In this document: positions 1 to 7,255 of the stretch, piece after piece | Layout of the letters: every line of letters begins with the position of its first letter | Numbering within the stretch: position 1 is the first letter of the stretch | Origin: JAVBOP01 sp031550405 | Lineage (GTDB): Bacteria; Bacteroidota; Ignavibacteria; Kapaibacteriales; UBA2268 | Reading direction: 5' to 3' | Length of the DNA: 12,647 nt | Assembly (NCBI GenBank): GCA_031550405.1 | Contig: JAVBOP010000045.1 | Span: 1 to 12,647, forward strand | Translations under genes and position numbers: made by a program | Notes under the pieces: generated by a model | Told to the model about the DNA's origin: nothing | Seen by the model: only the letters and a program-made list of their open reading frames with translations | The model's database searches: none

Positions 1-50
1 TATTATAATCTCAATCTGTCAGGTAAGTGATTTTCCTGATTAGGTTTACC

Positions 51-85
51 AAAAAAAAGCAGGGTATTATGCCCTGCCTTTTTAT
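51..85 (-). terminator. Rho-independent terminator after the OPT transporter gene
   Basis: A perfect 6-bp stem pairs GCAGGG (59-64) with CCCTGC (72-77) around a 7-nt loop. On the minus strand it is followed by eight T (plus-strand A tract 51-58), 24 bases past the OPT stop codon. On the plus strand a T-rich run (79-83) also follows, so it could end transcription from both sides. Confidence 0.88.
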
Positions 86-108
86 TATTTGCACGAGGAT
101 GTTAGTCC

Positions 109-2136
109 TTACTCTCCTATTTTCGCCCTACGCGAATCCCAAACGAAATAGCCGACTAAGCAGATGAAGGCGATTAATGCAACAGACTCGGCTGCTACAT
201 CGTTGCCGTCGAATAAGTGTGTATTCAAATCTACTCCGAAGAATAATAATAACGCGCCTACAACGCCGAACAGTGCTGCTCCTGCAATCATACCTGATGA
301 TATAAGCGTGCCTCGTGCTGTTCGTGCTGATGCTAATTCTTTGGACTGTTTCTTTGTTTCTTTGCTCATGAAGTGGTTCAAAATACCGCCCACGATTAAT
401 GGAGTATTCAAGTCAAGAGGTATGAACATGCCCAATGCGAATGCCAACGGCGGAATGCCTATCATGAATAAGAACAATGATAATAACGCGCCTACAACGT
501 ATAATATCCAGTATACTTTAGCACCCGGAAGCATAAGCGGTTCGATAACTGCTGCCATTGCGTTTGCTTGCGGCGCTACAAGTGGATTAGGTGTTTCTGG
601 GGTTAATACATAACCATAAGCCTGACCAAGTATATATATGACTACACCTACTGTAGCAGCTGATACTAATGTGCCTAAGAATTTCCATTTTTCCTGTTTA
701 ATAGGAGTTGTACCGAGCCAGTATCCAACCTTTAAGTCTGTAATGAAACCGCCCGCCATTGATAATGCCGTACAAACAATACCACCGATTACTAATGCGC
801 TCATCATGCCAAGAGGTCCTGATAAGCCTGCAGCAACAAGTATGAATGATGATAGAATTAATGTCATAAGTGTCATACCGGAAACAGGGTTGGAACCAAC
901 TATGGCTATCGCATTTGCTGCAACTGTTGTAAATAAAAATGCTATAACAACTAATGTAACTAATGCTACAATTGCTTGGAATGGTGTTATATTTACTCCG
1001 AATAATAAGAAGACAAATATAGCTCCAATAACTACAACTGACAGTAAAAATATAGTGGACATTTTGAGGTCTTTTTCTGTACGAGGTACATCAACTTCTG
1101 CTGCTTTTTCTGCTTTATTTCCACCTGTAAGGCCTGCAACAGCGAGCTTGAATGCTGAGCCGATAACCGATGAAGATTTAGCAATACCAATGATTCCTGC
1201 CATTGCTATAGCACCAATGCCGATTGGTCGTACATATCCTCTAAATATGGCTTCTGGTGACATCGCAGCAAATGGATTAATTCCACCACCTGTTAAAGTC
1301 AGCATTATATCGCCAATTTCGTTGATGAGCGGGACAAAAACAAACCATGACAAAAATGAGCCAACGCATATTATAGTTGCATATTTCAAGCCAACAAGGT
1401 AACCAAATGAGAATACAAGCGGGCTGACGCTCATTTTGAATACCATTTTGGATTTATCGGCAAGTACCTGACCAACAGGCAATATGCGCGATGTGATTGT
1501 ATCCGAAAATAGCCGTAAAGTTGAGAATAGAAATTCAAAAATACCGCCTACAAGTCCGCTTGCAACGAGTATCATTGCCTGCGAGCCGCCTTTTTCGCCT
1601 GTTATAAGTATTTCCGTTGTGGCTGTTGCCTCTGGAAATGGGAATTTGCCGTGCATGTCTTTGACGAAATATTTGCGGAATGGTATCAAAAATAATATAC
1701 CTAAGAAGCCGCCAAATAATGACGCAAAGAATATCTGCACAAAATTTGCCTCAATTTCTGGGTATTTTGCTTGTAGTATATATAGTGCAGGTATCGTAAA
1801 GATTGCACCAGCCACGATAACACCAGAACTTGCACCAATAGATTGGATAATGACGTTTTGTGCAAGTGCATTCCTTTTTTTCAATGCAGCAGATGCACCA
1901 ACAGCGATAATAGAAATAGGGATAGCTGCCTCAAAAACCTGTCCAATTTTAAGACCTGAGTATGCAGCTGCGGCAGAAAATATGATAGCCATGAGCAAGC
2001 CCATACATACAGACCAAGGGGTTATTTCGGCAAAACGAGATGAAGCCGCCATCACGGGCATATACACTTCGCCTTCTTTTAATTCGCGATGTGCATTTTC
2101 AGGTAATTTAGCCTCAATAGTGTTGTTTTCTTCCAT
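109..2136 (-). CDS. OPT-family oligopeptide transporter
   Basis: This is a 675-aa polytopic inner-membrane protein of the oligopeptide transporter (OPT) family, whose members import small peptides or metal chelates by proton symport. The sequence is dominated by hydrophobic spans from about residue 40 to 665, separated by short loops. Family-like signatures are the AAYSGLKIGQVFEAAIP segment (57-73), the conserved loop KFPFPEATATTEIL (164-177), and NPVSGMTLMT (416-425) in the second half. The length is typical of bacterial members, and nothing suggests truncation. The ATG is preceded by AAGGAAA at a suitable distance, one of the few recognisable Shine-Dalgarno sites in the window. It appears monocistronic: the next gene is divergent and a terminator follows. 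The exact substrate (peptide or metal chelate) cannot be read from the sequence. Confidence 0.95.
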   Translation of the reverse strand: MEENNTIEAKLPENAHRELKEGEVYMPVMAASSRFAEITPWSVCMGLLMAIIFSAAAAYSGLKIGQVFEAAIPISIIAVGASAALKKRNALAQNVIIQSIGASSGVIVAGAIFTIPALYILQAKYPEIEANFVQIFFASLFGGFLGILFLIPFRKYFVKDMHGKFPFPEATATTEILITGEKGGSQAMILVASGLVGGIFEFLFSTLRLFSDTITSRILPVGQVLADKSKMVFKMSVSPLVFSFGYLVGLKYATIICVGSFLSWFVFVPLINEIGDIMLTLTGGGINPFAAMSPEAIFRGYVRPIGIGAIAMAGIIGIAKSSSVIGSAFKLAVAGLTGGNKAEKAAEVDVPRTEKDLKMSTIFLLSVVVIGAIFVFLLFGVNITPFQAIVALVTLVVIAFLFTTVAANAIAIVGSNPVSGMTLMTLILSSFILVAAGLSGPLGMMSALVIGGIVCTALSMAGGFITDLKVGYWLGTTPIKQEKWKFLGTLVSAATVGVVIYILGQAYGYVLTPETPNPLVAPQANAMAAVIEPLMLPGAKVYWILYVVGALLSLFLFMIGIPPLAFALGMFIPLDLNTPLIVGGILNHFMSKETKKQSKELASARTARGTLISSGMIAGAALFGVVGALLLFFGVDLNTHLFDGNDVAAESVALIAFICLVGYFVWDSRRAKIGE

Positions 2137-2361
2137 AAGATTTCCTTACAAAAATGAGTTAATAAAATATCAAAAAAATAAAATTACGAAAAAACTTATA
2201 CACAAAAAAGAATAAATTAAGTTTTTTTCTTTACTGCGAGCTGAAGCAATGGAAACTAACATGCAATACCGTAACCAAAACCACGCTTATTTTTCAAATC
2301 TCAAGTGAACAAAGTTATAATTCTTTTCCATTTTTTTAATTATACATATTTAGTCTTTTGT

Positions 2362-2369
2362 TATATTTG
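2362..2369 (+). promoter_or_regulatory. Bacteroidota-type -7 promoter element (TATATTTG)
   Basis: This is an exact match to the Bacteroidota -7 consensus TAnnTTTG, five bases before the ATG of the first glycosyltransferase gene. The expected -33 position (about 2335-2342) holds a T run rather than a clear TTTG. Such a placement would start the transcript at or beside the start codon, giving a leaderless or nearly leaderless mRNA. Confidence 0.55.
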
Positions 2370-2374
2370 CAATC

Positions 2375-3163
2375 ATGAATAAGGTACAACTTTCGGCTGT
2401 GATTATAACATTTAATGAAGAGCGGAACATTGAACGCTGCTTGCTTTCATTGCAGGGAGTAGCGGATGACATTGTTGTTGTGGATAGTTTTTCAACTGAT
2501 AAAACTGAAGAGATTTGCAAAAAATATAATGCAACATTTATTCGACATGCTTGGGAAGGGTATTCCAAATCAAAAAACTTTGGCAACAGCAAAGCTAAAT
2601 ATGATTTTATTTTTTCTGTTGATGCCGATGAAGAAATTTCAGCAGAACTTAAAAAATCTATCTTGAAGATTAAGGCTAATCCTGCTGCTGATGCCTATAA
2701 AATTAACAGATTGACGAATTATTGCGGCAAATGGATTAGGCATTGCGGATGGTATCCTGATAGCAAGTTGCGTCTTTGGAACCGTAATTCTGCTGAATGG
2801 CAGGGTGAAATTCATGAAGAACTTCGGCTTAATCAGAATGTTAAAACAGGCGTGTTAGATGGTGATTTGCTGCATTATTCATACACGGATATTGATGACC
2901 ATTTGCAACGTGCCAATAAATACACAACATTAATGGCGCAAAATTACTTTCGGAAAAATAAAAAATTTTCCTGCATCAAGCTTATTTTTTCGCCTCAAAT
3001 TCGCTTTTTCAAAGATTATATCCTGCAACAAGGCTGGCGCGACGGTTGGCGAGGTTTGACCATCTGCTGCATTGCTGCTTTTTCTACATTTATAAAATAT
3101 GCCAAATTACGCGAAATTCAACACCTGCATGCCAACGGCAAGCCTGATAATAACAACATATAA
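2375..3163 (+). CDS. GT2 glycosyltransferase, WaaE/KdtX-like (LPS core type)
   Basis: This 262-aa protein is a family 2 inverting glycosyltransferase with a GT-A fold. It probably adds a sugar to LPS core or a related surface glycan at the cytoplasmic face of the inner membrane. The nucleotide-binding start SAVIITFNEERNIERCL (7-23) and VVVDSFSTDKT (34-44) are typical of the WaaE group. The metal-binding DxD is in SVDADEE (81-87). The segments LRLWNR (132-137) and GEIHEEL (144-150), and a C-terminal GWRDGWRG (220-227), also fit that group. The length is as expected. The start is the only reasonable one, because the next Met is at residue 187. It overlaps the following glycosyltransferase gene, which suggests translational coupling. 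The exact donor and acceptor sugars are not predictable. Confidence 0.92.
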   Translation: MNKVQLSAVIITFNEERNIERCLLSLQGVADDIVVVDSFSTDKTEEICKKYNATFIRHAWEGYSKSKNFGNSKAKYDFIFSVDADEEISAELKKSILKIKANPAADAYKINRLTNYCGKWIRHCGWYPDSKLRLWNRNSAEWQGEIHEELRLNQNVKTGVLDGDLLHYSYTDIDDHLQRANKYTTLMAQNYFRKNKKFSCIKLIFSPQIRFFKDYILQQGWRDGWRGLTICCIAAFSTFIKYAKLREIQHLHANGKPDNNNI

Positions 3164-3923
3164 CAGAGCAGATGCATTAGAGTTAGTGCTCGTAAGCGTG
3201 TTAAAACAAAAGCAAATGCCTGATGAGGTAATTATTGCTGACGATGGTTCAACAGACGAAACAAGGCGATTGGTGGAAAAATATAAGAAGCAGTTTTCAG
3301 TTCCGCTAATTCATTGTTGGCAGGAGGATAATGGTTTTCAGCTATCAAAAATACGAAACAAAGCTATTGCACAAAGCTCAGGCGATTATATAATTATGGC
3401 AGATGGAGATATGGTTTTAAGCAAAAATTTTATACATGACCATATAGCTCATGCCCAACCTAACCAGTTTATTCAAGGCTCACGCGTACTTGTGCTTGAA
3501 AATGCAACTAAAAAGCATATTAAGGACATTGACGCATCCTTTTCATTTTTTTCTGCTGGCATAAAAAACAGAGCCAATACTATTGGTTGCAATTGGCTGT
3601 CTAAAGTAATTTCAAAGCGTTATGGAAATAAAAATCATCAAAAAGTACGGGGTTGCAATATGTCTTTCTGGAAAAGCGACTTGCTGAAAGTGAACGGCTT
3701 TGATGAAAATTTTGTAGGATGGGGGCGTGAAGACAGTGAATTTGTAGTGCGAATGATAAATAATGGCATAGTGCGTAAAAATGTAAAATTTGCTGCCGCT
3801 GCATTCCATTTATGGCATAATGAAAACAAACGCAATGATTTAGCTCAAAATGATGCTATTTTAGAAACAGCAATTCAAGAAGGAAAAAAAATCTGCGAAA
3901 AAGGACTTAGCCAATATATATGA
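3129..3923 (+). CDS. GT2 glycosyltransferase with galactosyltransferase-like C-terminal region
   Basis: This 264-aa family 2 glycosyltransferase begins with PTASLIITTYNRADAL (2-17). It has IIADDGSTDET (35-45), the DxD of MADGDM (90-95), and a C-terminal block GCNMSFWKSDLLKVNGFDE (175-193) followed by GWGREDSEF (197-205) and HLWH (227-230). That block is characteristic of the Glyco_transf_7C/galactosyltransferase-like region seen in chondroitin-polymerase-type and capsule enzymes. An in-frame ATG 30 bases upstream (3099) exists. I chose 3129 because the fold normally starts a few residues before SLIITTYN and because the extra ten residues look like overlap with the upstream gene. It overlaps the preceding gene by 35 bases in another frame, so the two are very likely co-expressed. 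The sugar specificity is unknown. Confidence 0.9.
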   Translation: MPTASLIITTYNRADALELVLVSVLKQKQMPDEVIIADDGSTDETRRLVEKYKKQFSVPLIHCWQEDNGFQLSKIRNKAIAQSSGDYIIMADGDMVLSKNFIHDHIAHAQPNQFIQGSRVLVLENATKKHIKDIDASFSFFSAGIKNRANTIGCNWLSKVISKRYGNKNHQKVRGCNMSFWKSDLLKVNGFDENFVGWGREDSEFVVRMINNGIVRKNVKFAAAAFHLWHNENKRNDLAQNDAILETAIQEGKKICEKGLSQYI

Positions 3924-3977
3924 GATAGCCTTTCATGAACAATATGGCGAATATGTCAAATTCTTTTGCTATTTTTA

Positions 3978-3985
3978 TAACTTTG
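3978..3985 (+). promoter_or_regulatory. Bacteroidota-type -7 promoter element (TAACTTTG)
   Basis: This exact TAnnTTTG match lies in the 93-base gap before the RNase E/G gene, 31 bases upstream of its ATG. It would give a short leader of about 25 bases. No clear -33 TTTG sits at the usual spacing. It may allow ribonuclease expression independent of the upstream glycosyltransferase genes. Confidence 0.45.
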
Positions 3986-4016
3986 CTAAAAATTAAATTT
4001 AGTGTTGGACTGCTGA

Positions 4017-5624
4017 ATGAGAAAAGAAATTATAATTAATTCTGCAATAAACGAAGTACGTGTGGCGATAACTGAAGATGGGCATCTGGCAGAATATTTT
4101 ATTGAATTGCCTGAAAAGGAAAAACTGCTGGGCAATGTGTATTATGGAAAGGTGAGCAAGGTTTCGCAGGGAATTAACGCTGCATTTGTTGATATAGGCT
4201 ATCATCAGGACGCTTTTTTGCATTTTTCAGATGTGGAGGATAGTCAATATGAGAATTTGGACAATGATGATGAAGACGAGCAGGACTGTCAGCAGCCGGA
4301 AAATCCAGAAGAACAAAAGATAAAAAAGCCCGCCGATGTTGGAAATATAACCAAAGAATTTGCTACTTTTTATACCAAAAAATCCGGCGAAATCACGATT
4401 AACTTGCAGGAAAATAAGGAAATACTTGTGCAGGTTGTTCGAGAGGCATATTCGCATAAAGGCATGAAAGTTTCGACAAAAATCGCAATCCCCGGTCGCT
4501 ATGTTGTTCTTATGCCATTTGAAAAATCTATTGGCGTTTCTCGAAAAATCCAGTCATCTTACGAACGCCGGCGCTTGCGGCGTCTGGCAAAGAAGGCTTT
4601 GCCGGAAGGCTTTGGCTGTATTATTCGCACAGCTTCTGTCGGGAAAAATGAAAAAGAATTAATAAATGATTGGGAAAATCTGCTAAATACATGGCGGGAT
4701 GTAGAAAAGAAAATCGAAATGGCAAGAAAAACGCAGACGCCCGGCTTGGTTTATCAGGATATGCTTTTGGCAGCGAGCGTTATCCGCGATTTTTTCAAAA
4801 GCGATATTGATAGAGTGGTGGTGGATTCGCAGCGAATGTTGCAAAATATCGTATCCTATTTGCATCTTTCAGAACCCAAACTTGTCAATAAGGTCGAGCT
4901 TTATAAGGGAAGTACGCCGATTTTTGAAATTATGGGAATTGAAAAGGAACTGGCAAGAACTCATAAAAGAACTTTATCGCTTGCGGGCGGCGGCGATATT
5001 GTGATTGACAGAACTGAAGCGCTTACTGTTATTGATGTCAATTCGGGGCGTTCGATGGAGACGGAGCAGGAATTGAATGCCATCAAAACCAATCTTGAGG
5101 CAGCTCATGAAATCGCAAAGCAAATACGGCTGCGGGATATTGGCGGAATTATCGTCATTGATTTTATTGATATGCAGCATGAATCGAACAGGAATAAATT
5201 GTTTAATGACATGAAATGGGAAATCAAGCGAGATAGAGCAAAAACAATTGCCTATCCACTTACGCAGCTTGGACTTATGCAAATAACGCGGCAACGGATT
5301 AATCAAAATTTAGTTGAAAAAACAAGCGTTGTATGTACTGCTTGCAATGGTTCCGGACGCGTCGCTTCTCAAGCAACGCTATTAAATTCCATTGAAAAAT
5401 GGCTGCAAACCTTTCGCGAAAAATCAAATGAATTTAAAATTAATTTATTAGTTCATCCGCAAACCGCAGAATATTTGCTGGAAGGCTCTTTCTCGATTAT
5501 ATCGCGCTTGATGATAAAATATTTTGTCAAAATCAATGTGCTGCAAAATGATTCGATAAACATAGACAAATTCCGCGTAGTTTCCGTACGCAAACAAAAA
5601 GACATAACGAACGAATATCTTTAA
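4017..5624 (+). CDS. rng: Ribonuclease E/G family endoribonuclease
   Basis: This 535-aa protein is a single-strand-specific endoribonuclease of the RNase E/G family, acting in rRNA maturation and mRNA turnover. An S1 RNA-binding domain occupies about residues 38-130 (GNVYYGKVSKVSQGINAAFVDIG, then DAFLHF). It is interrupted by a very acidic insert (about 73-105, with NDDEDEQD). The DNase I-like catalytic domain holds the two metal-binding aspartates, D340 in VIDVNSG and D382 in IDFIDM, which align with E. coli RNase E D303 and D346. The Zn-link cysteines are C440 and C443 in CTACNGSG. A short C-terminal small domain follows, and there is no long RNase E scaffold tail, so RNase G is the better name. 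It lies between glycosyltransferase genes in the same direction, with a likely promoter of its own. Confidence 0.95.
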   Translation: MRKEIIINSAINEVRVAITEDGHLAEYFIELPEKEKLLGNVYYGKVSKVSQGINAAFVDIGYHQDAFLHFSDVEDSQYENLDNDDEDEQDCQQPENPEEQKIKKPADVGNITKEFATFYTKKSGEITINLQENKEILVQVVREAYSHKGMKVSTKIAIPGRYVVLMPFEKSIGVSRKIQSSYERRRLRRLAKKALPEGFGCIIRTASVGKNEKELINDWENLLNTWRDVEKKIEMARKTQTPGLVYQDMLLAASVIRDFFKSDIDRVVVDSQRMLQNIVSYLHLSEPKLVNKVELYKGSTPIFEIMGIEKELARTHKRTLSLAGGGDIVIDRTEALTVIDVNSGRSMETEQELNAIKTNLEAAHEIAKQIRLRDIGGIIVIDFIDMQHESNRNKLFNDMKWEIKRDRAKTIAYPLTQLGLMQITRQRINQNLVEKTSVVCTACNGSGRVASQATLLNSIEKWLQTFREKSNEFKINLLVHPQTAEYLLEGSFSIISRLMIKYFVKINVLQNDSINIDKFRVVSVRKQKDITNEYL

Positions 5625-5646
5625 TTTACAGCTATTTATGTACAGG

Positions 5647-5683
5647 AGCATAACTCTTGCATGCTGAATTATTAATTTTTTTT
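5647..5683 (+). terminator. Possible weak terminator after the ribonuclease gene
   Basis: AGCAT (5647-5651) can pair with ATGCT (5661-5665) around a 9-nt loop, and an eight-T run follows at 5676-5683. The stem is only 5 bp and the T run starts 10 bases past it, so termination would be partial at best. Confidence 0.2.
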
Positions 5684-5696
5684 CATAAAACTCATC

Positions 5697-6524
5697 ATGG
5701 AAATCACTATATCGCTTGCTTCGGTTCTAATAAGCGCATTGCTGTTTTTGGCTTTTTATAAGAAGTCAAAGAAAAAATTTGACTATATACGCATACACAT
5801 AAGCAATATAGAGCATCGCGTTCGACGCTCTTTTGATGAATTTCAGGAGGTGCCGGGAAATACCAATTGGGCTGTAATCACGTCTTTCAAACGTGACGGA
5901 ACAATTTTCAATCTTATCAATGATATTCGCAAATACGAACCCAATGTTAAAATTATTGTTGCCGATAACGGCAGTAACATCGAATTAATAAACGAACTTA
6001 CGCAATACCATAGTAATGGCGATATAAATAGAATACTGCTAAACAGAAACAGTGAAATTCCGCAGTGGCAAAAGAATTTTTCCATATCTCAGGCGCTAAA
6101 GCTACTGTCGCTGGAAGATGTGAAATCGGTAACTTTTTTTGACGACGATATGGCAATTGAAAAGGCGTGGATTAATGACTGCGAACAAATTTTAAAAGAA
6201 TTTTCAGATTTGCAGCTAATTGACTTGCTGGACGATAAGATACAGGAAAAAAATCATCCGACAATAGAAAAACGCATTTATAACAGCGAGGCGCTAAAAA
6301 TTAAAGATGCAGTAAATGGAGCGTTTTTCTATATGCCGAAAGCTGTTATTCGCGAATTGGGCTTGCCGCCAACAGGCGAGGGAATTAATGATGCAAGTAT
6401 TGAAGATGGATATTATACGAGGATAATACAGGAAAAGGGCTGGCGGGTTGGTGTTATAAACAGAGCGCAGAATTTGGGGTATGAAAACTCCAAGCGAATC
6501 GAATTTAAACGCACCCAAAAATAG
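5697..6524 (+). CDS. Membrane-anchored GT-A-like glycosyltransferase (divergent GT2)
   Basis: This 275-aa protein has one N-terminal membrane segment (about 4-20), a basic stretch KKSKKKF (22-28), and a cytoplasmic domain that reads as a divergent GT-A glycosyltransferase. Features seen are AVITSFKRDGTIFNLIND (59-76), a nucleotide-binding-like IIVADNGSN (86-94), a triple aspartate FFDDDM (147-152) at the place of the DxD metal site, and NGAFFYMP (207-214). An acidic pair in IEDGYYTRIIQEKGW (235-249) resembles the catalytic ED of GT2 enzymes. It is the last gene of the same-direction run, 72 bases after the ribonuclease. No Shine-Dalgarno is evident. The substrate is unknown, and I do not recognise a named subfamily. 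Confidence 0.8.
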   Translation: MEITISLASVLISALLFLAFYKKSKKKFDYIRIHISNIEHRVRRSFDEFQEVPGNTNWAVITSFKRDGTIFNLINDIRKYEPNVKIIVADNGSNIELINELTQYHSNGDINRILLNRNSEIPQWQKNFSISQALKLLSLEDVKSVTFFDDDMAIEKAWINDCEQILKEFSDLQLIDLLDDKIQEKNHPTIEKRIYNSEALKIKDAVNGAFFYMPKAVIRELGLPPTGEGINDASIEDGYYTRIIQEKGWRVGVINRAQNLGYENSKRIEFKRTQK

Positions 6525-6531
6525 CACAATC

Positions 6532-6557
6532 CGATGCCTTGCATGTTGATTGCATCG
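6532..6557. terminator. Inverted repeat in the convergent intergenic gap
   Basis: A perfect 6-bp stem CGATGC/GCATCG (6532-6537 with 6552-6557, 14-nt loop) lies between the converging ends of the glycosyltransferase and lipoprotein genes. There is no T tract on either side, so a transcription-stop role is only a guess from position. Confidence 0.2.
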
Positions 6558-6572
6558 TCGTTGCTGGCGAAA

Positions 6573-7106
6573 TTAATACGTAGATTCGTCTCGCCATAAA
6601 ACGAGTTTCCAGTTATGCAATGTGTCTGCTCGCTGCAATCTGAAATTTGCTTTGCCATAAATTCTTACAATATCAGATGGGTTAAATGTAATTGTTAGAT
6701 TGAAGCTGCGGGAAATAATTTTCAACGAATTATCGCCTTCTTCAGAAACGATTTCATTCCATACCAAATCCAGATTTTGCGAAGAAATAAATAGGCGATA
6801 AGTGGTAAGCATATCTTCCGCTCGCGACCATGTTAAGTCAATATTTTTATCATAATTAACGTATGAAAATGTGAAATTGTCAGCAAGCAAATTGCTATAA
6901 ACCAACGTATCTTTGAAATTATATGCGTACTGAAAATTTTGAAAAAATCCTTCAATTGTCTTCTGGTCTCCAAGTAGCGACGGCTCAGAATCAGAGTGCA
7001 TTTTCGCTGGCGCAAACGGATTGATACAGGATGCCGTAAGCGCAAGCAGTAACAGCAAGATACATAAAAATTGCCTGTCCATATTCATCATATTCCATTT
7101 GTTCAT
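6573..7106 (-). CDS. Small predicted lipoprotein, possibly NTF2-like
   Basis: This 177-aa predicted lipoprotein has a hydrophobic run (13-23) ending in LTASC, with C27 as the probable lipidated cysteine. The -3 residue is Thr rather than the preferred Leu, which is tolerated but not ideal. The mature part has an N-terminal helix-like stretch (TIEGFFQNFQYAYNFKDT, 50-67) followed by alternating beta-like segments ending in WKLVLWRDES. This pattern suggests an NTF2/SnoaL-like fold, but that is inferred from pattern only. Four possible starts occur (Met 1, 6, 7 and 9). Met9 (first base 7082) gives the most compact signal peptide, and a -7-like TATATTTA (7112-7119, 7 of 8) so close to Met1 also favours an inner start. 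It is divergent from the acidic protein gene. Function unknown. Confidence 0.8.
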   Translation of the reverse strand: MNKWNMMNMDRQFLCILLLLLALTASCINPFAPAKMHSDSEPSLLGDQKTIEGFFQNFQYAYNFKDTLVYSNLLADNFTFSYVNYDKNIDLTWSRAEDMLTTYRLFISSQNLDLVWNEIVSEEGDNSLKIISRSFNLTITFNPSDIVRIYGKANFRLQRADTLHNWKLVLWRDESTY

Positions 7107-7111
7107 TGCTA

Positions 7112-7119
7112 TAAATATA
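7112..7119 (-). promoter_or_regulatory. Possible -7 promoter element for the lipoprotein gene
   Basis: On the minus strand this reads TATATTTA, 7 of 8 positions of TAnnTTTG, ending five bases before the first Met of the lipoprotein. No matching -33 element is clear. If used, translation probably begins at one of the inner Met codons or without a leader. Confidence 0.3.
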
Positions 7120-7255
7120 ACAAAAAACCTGATTATTTCACCTTCTTATAAACATAACATCATGTCTTCCTCGCCCGCATAATGTTTTTTTCTAATCTTG
7201 TTTTTATTGCATAATTTTAGTAACTTGCATTGGAATAAGTCGGAGAATCTTAATT

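Noticed and set aside
164..2215. Three long plus-strand ORFs (164-613, 638-1402, 1484-2215) opposite the OPT transporter gene
   Set aside because: They lie antisense to a clearly coding membrane protein and have low-complexity Thr/Pro/Ala/Asn-rich translations, as expected from the reverse complement of hydrophobic codons. They show no motif or start signal.
2249..2308. 19-codon ORF in the divergent gap 2137-2374
   Set aside because: It is too short to support, and no conserved feature is visible. The rest of this 238-base gap shows only AT-rich upstream sequence for the two flanking genes.
3935..4039. 34-codon hydrophobic ORF in the gap before the RNase E/G gene
   Set aside because: It contains the promoter-like TAACTTTG and runs into the ribonuclease start in another frame. 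It has no ribosome site and is probably chance.
4974..5306. 110-codon minus-strand ORF inside the RNase E/G gene
   Set aside because: It is fully contained, antisense, in the conserved catalytic region and shows no protein-like features.
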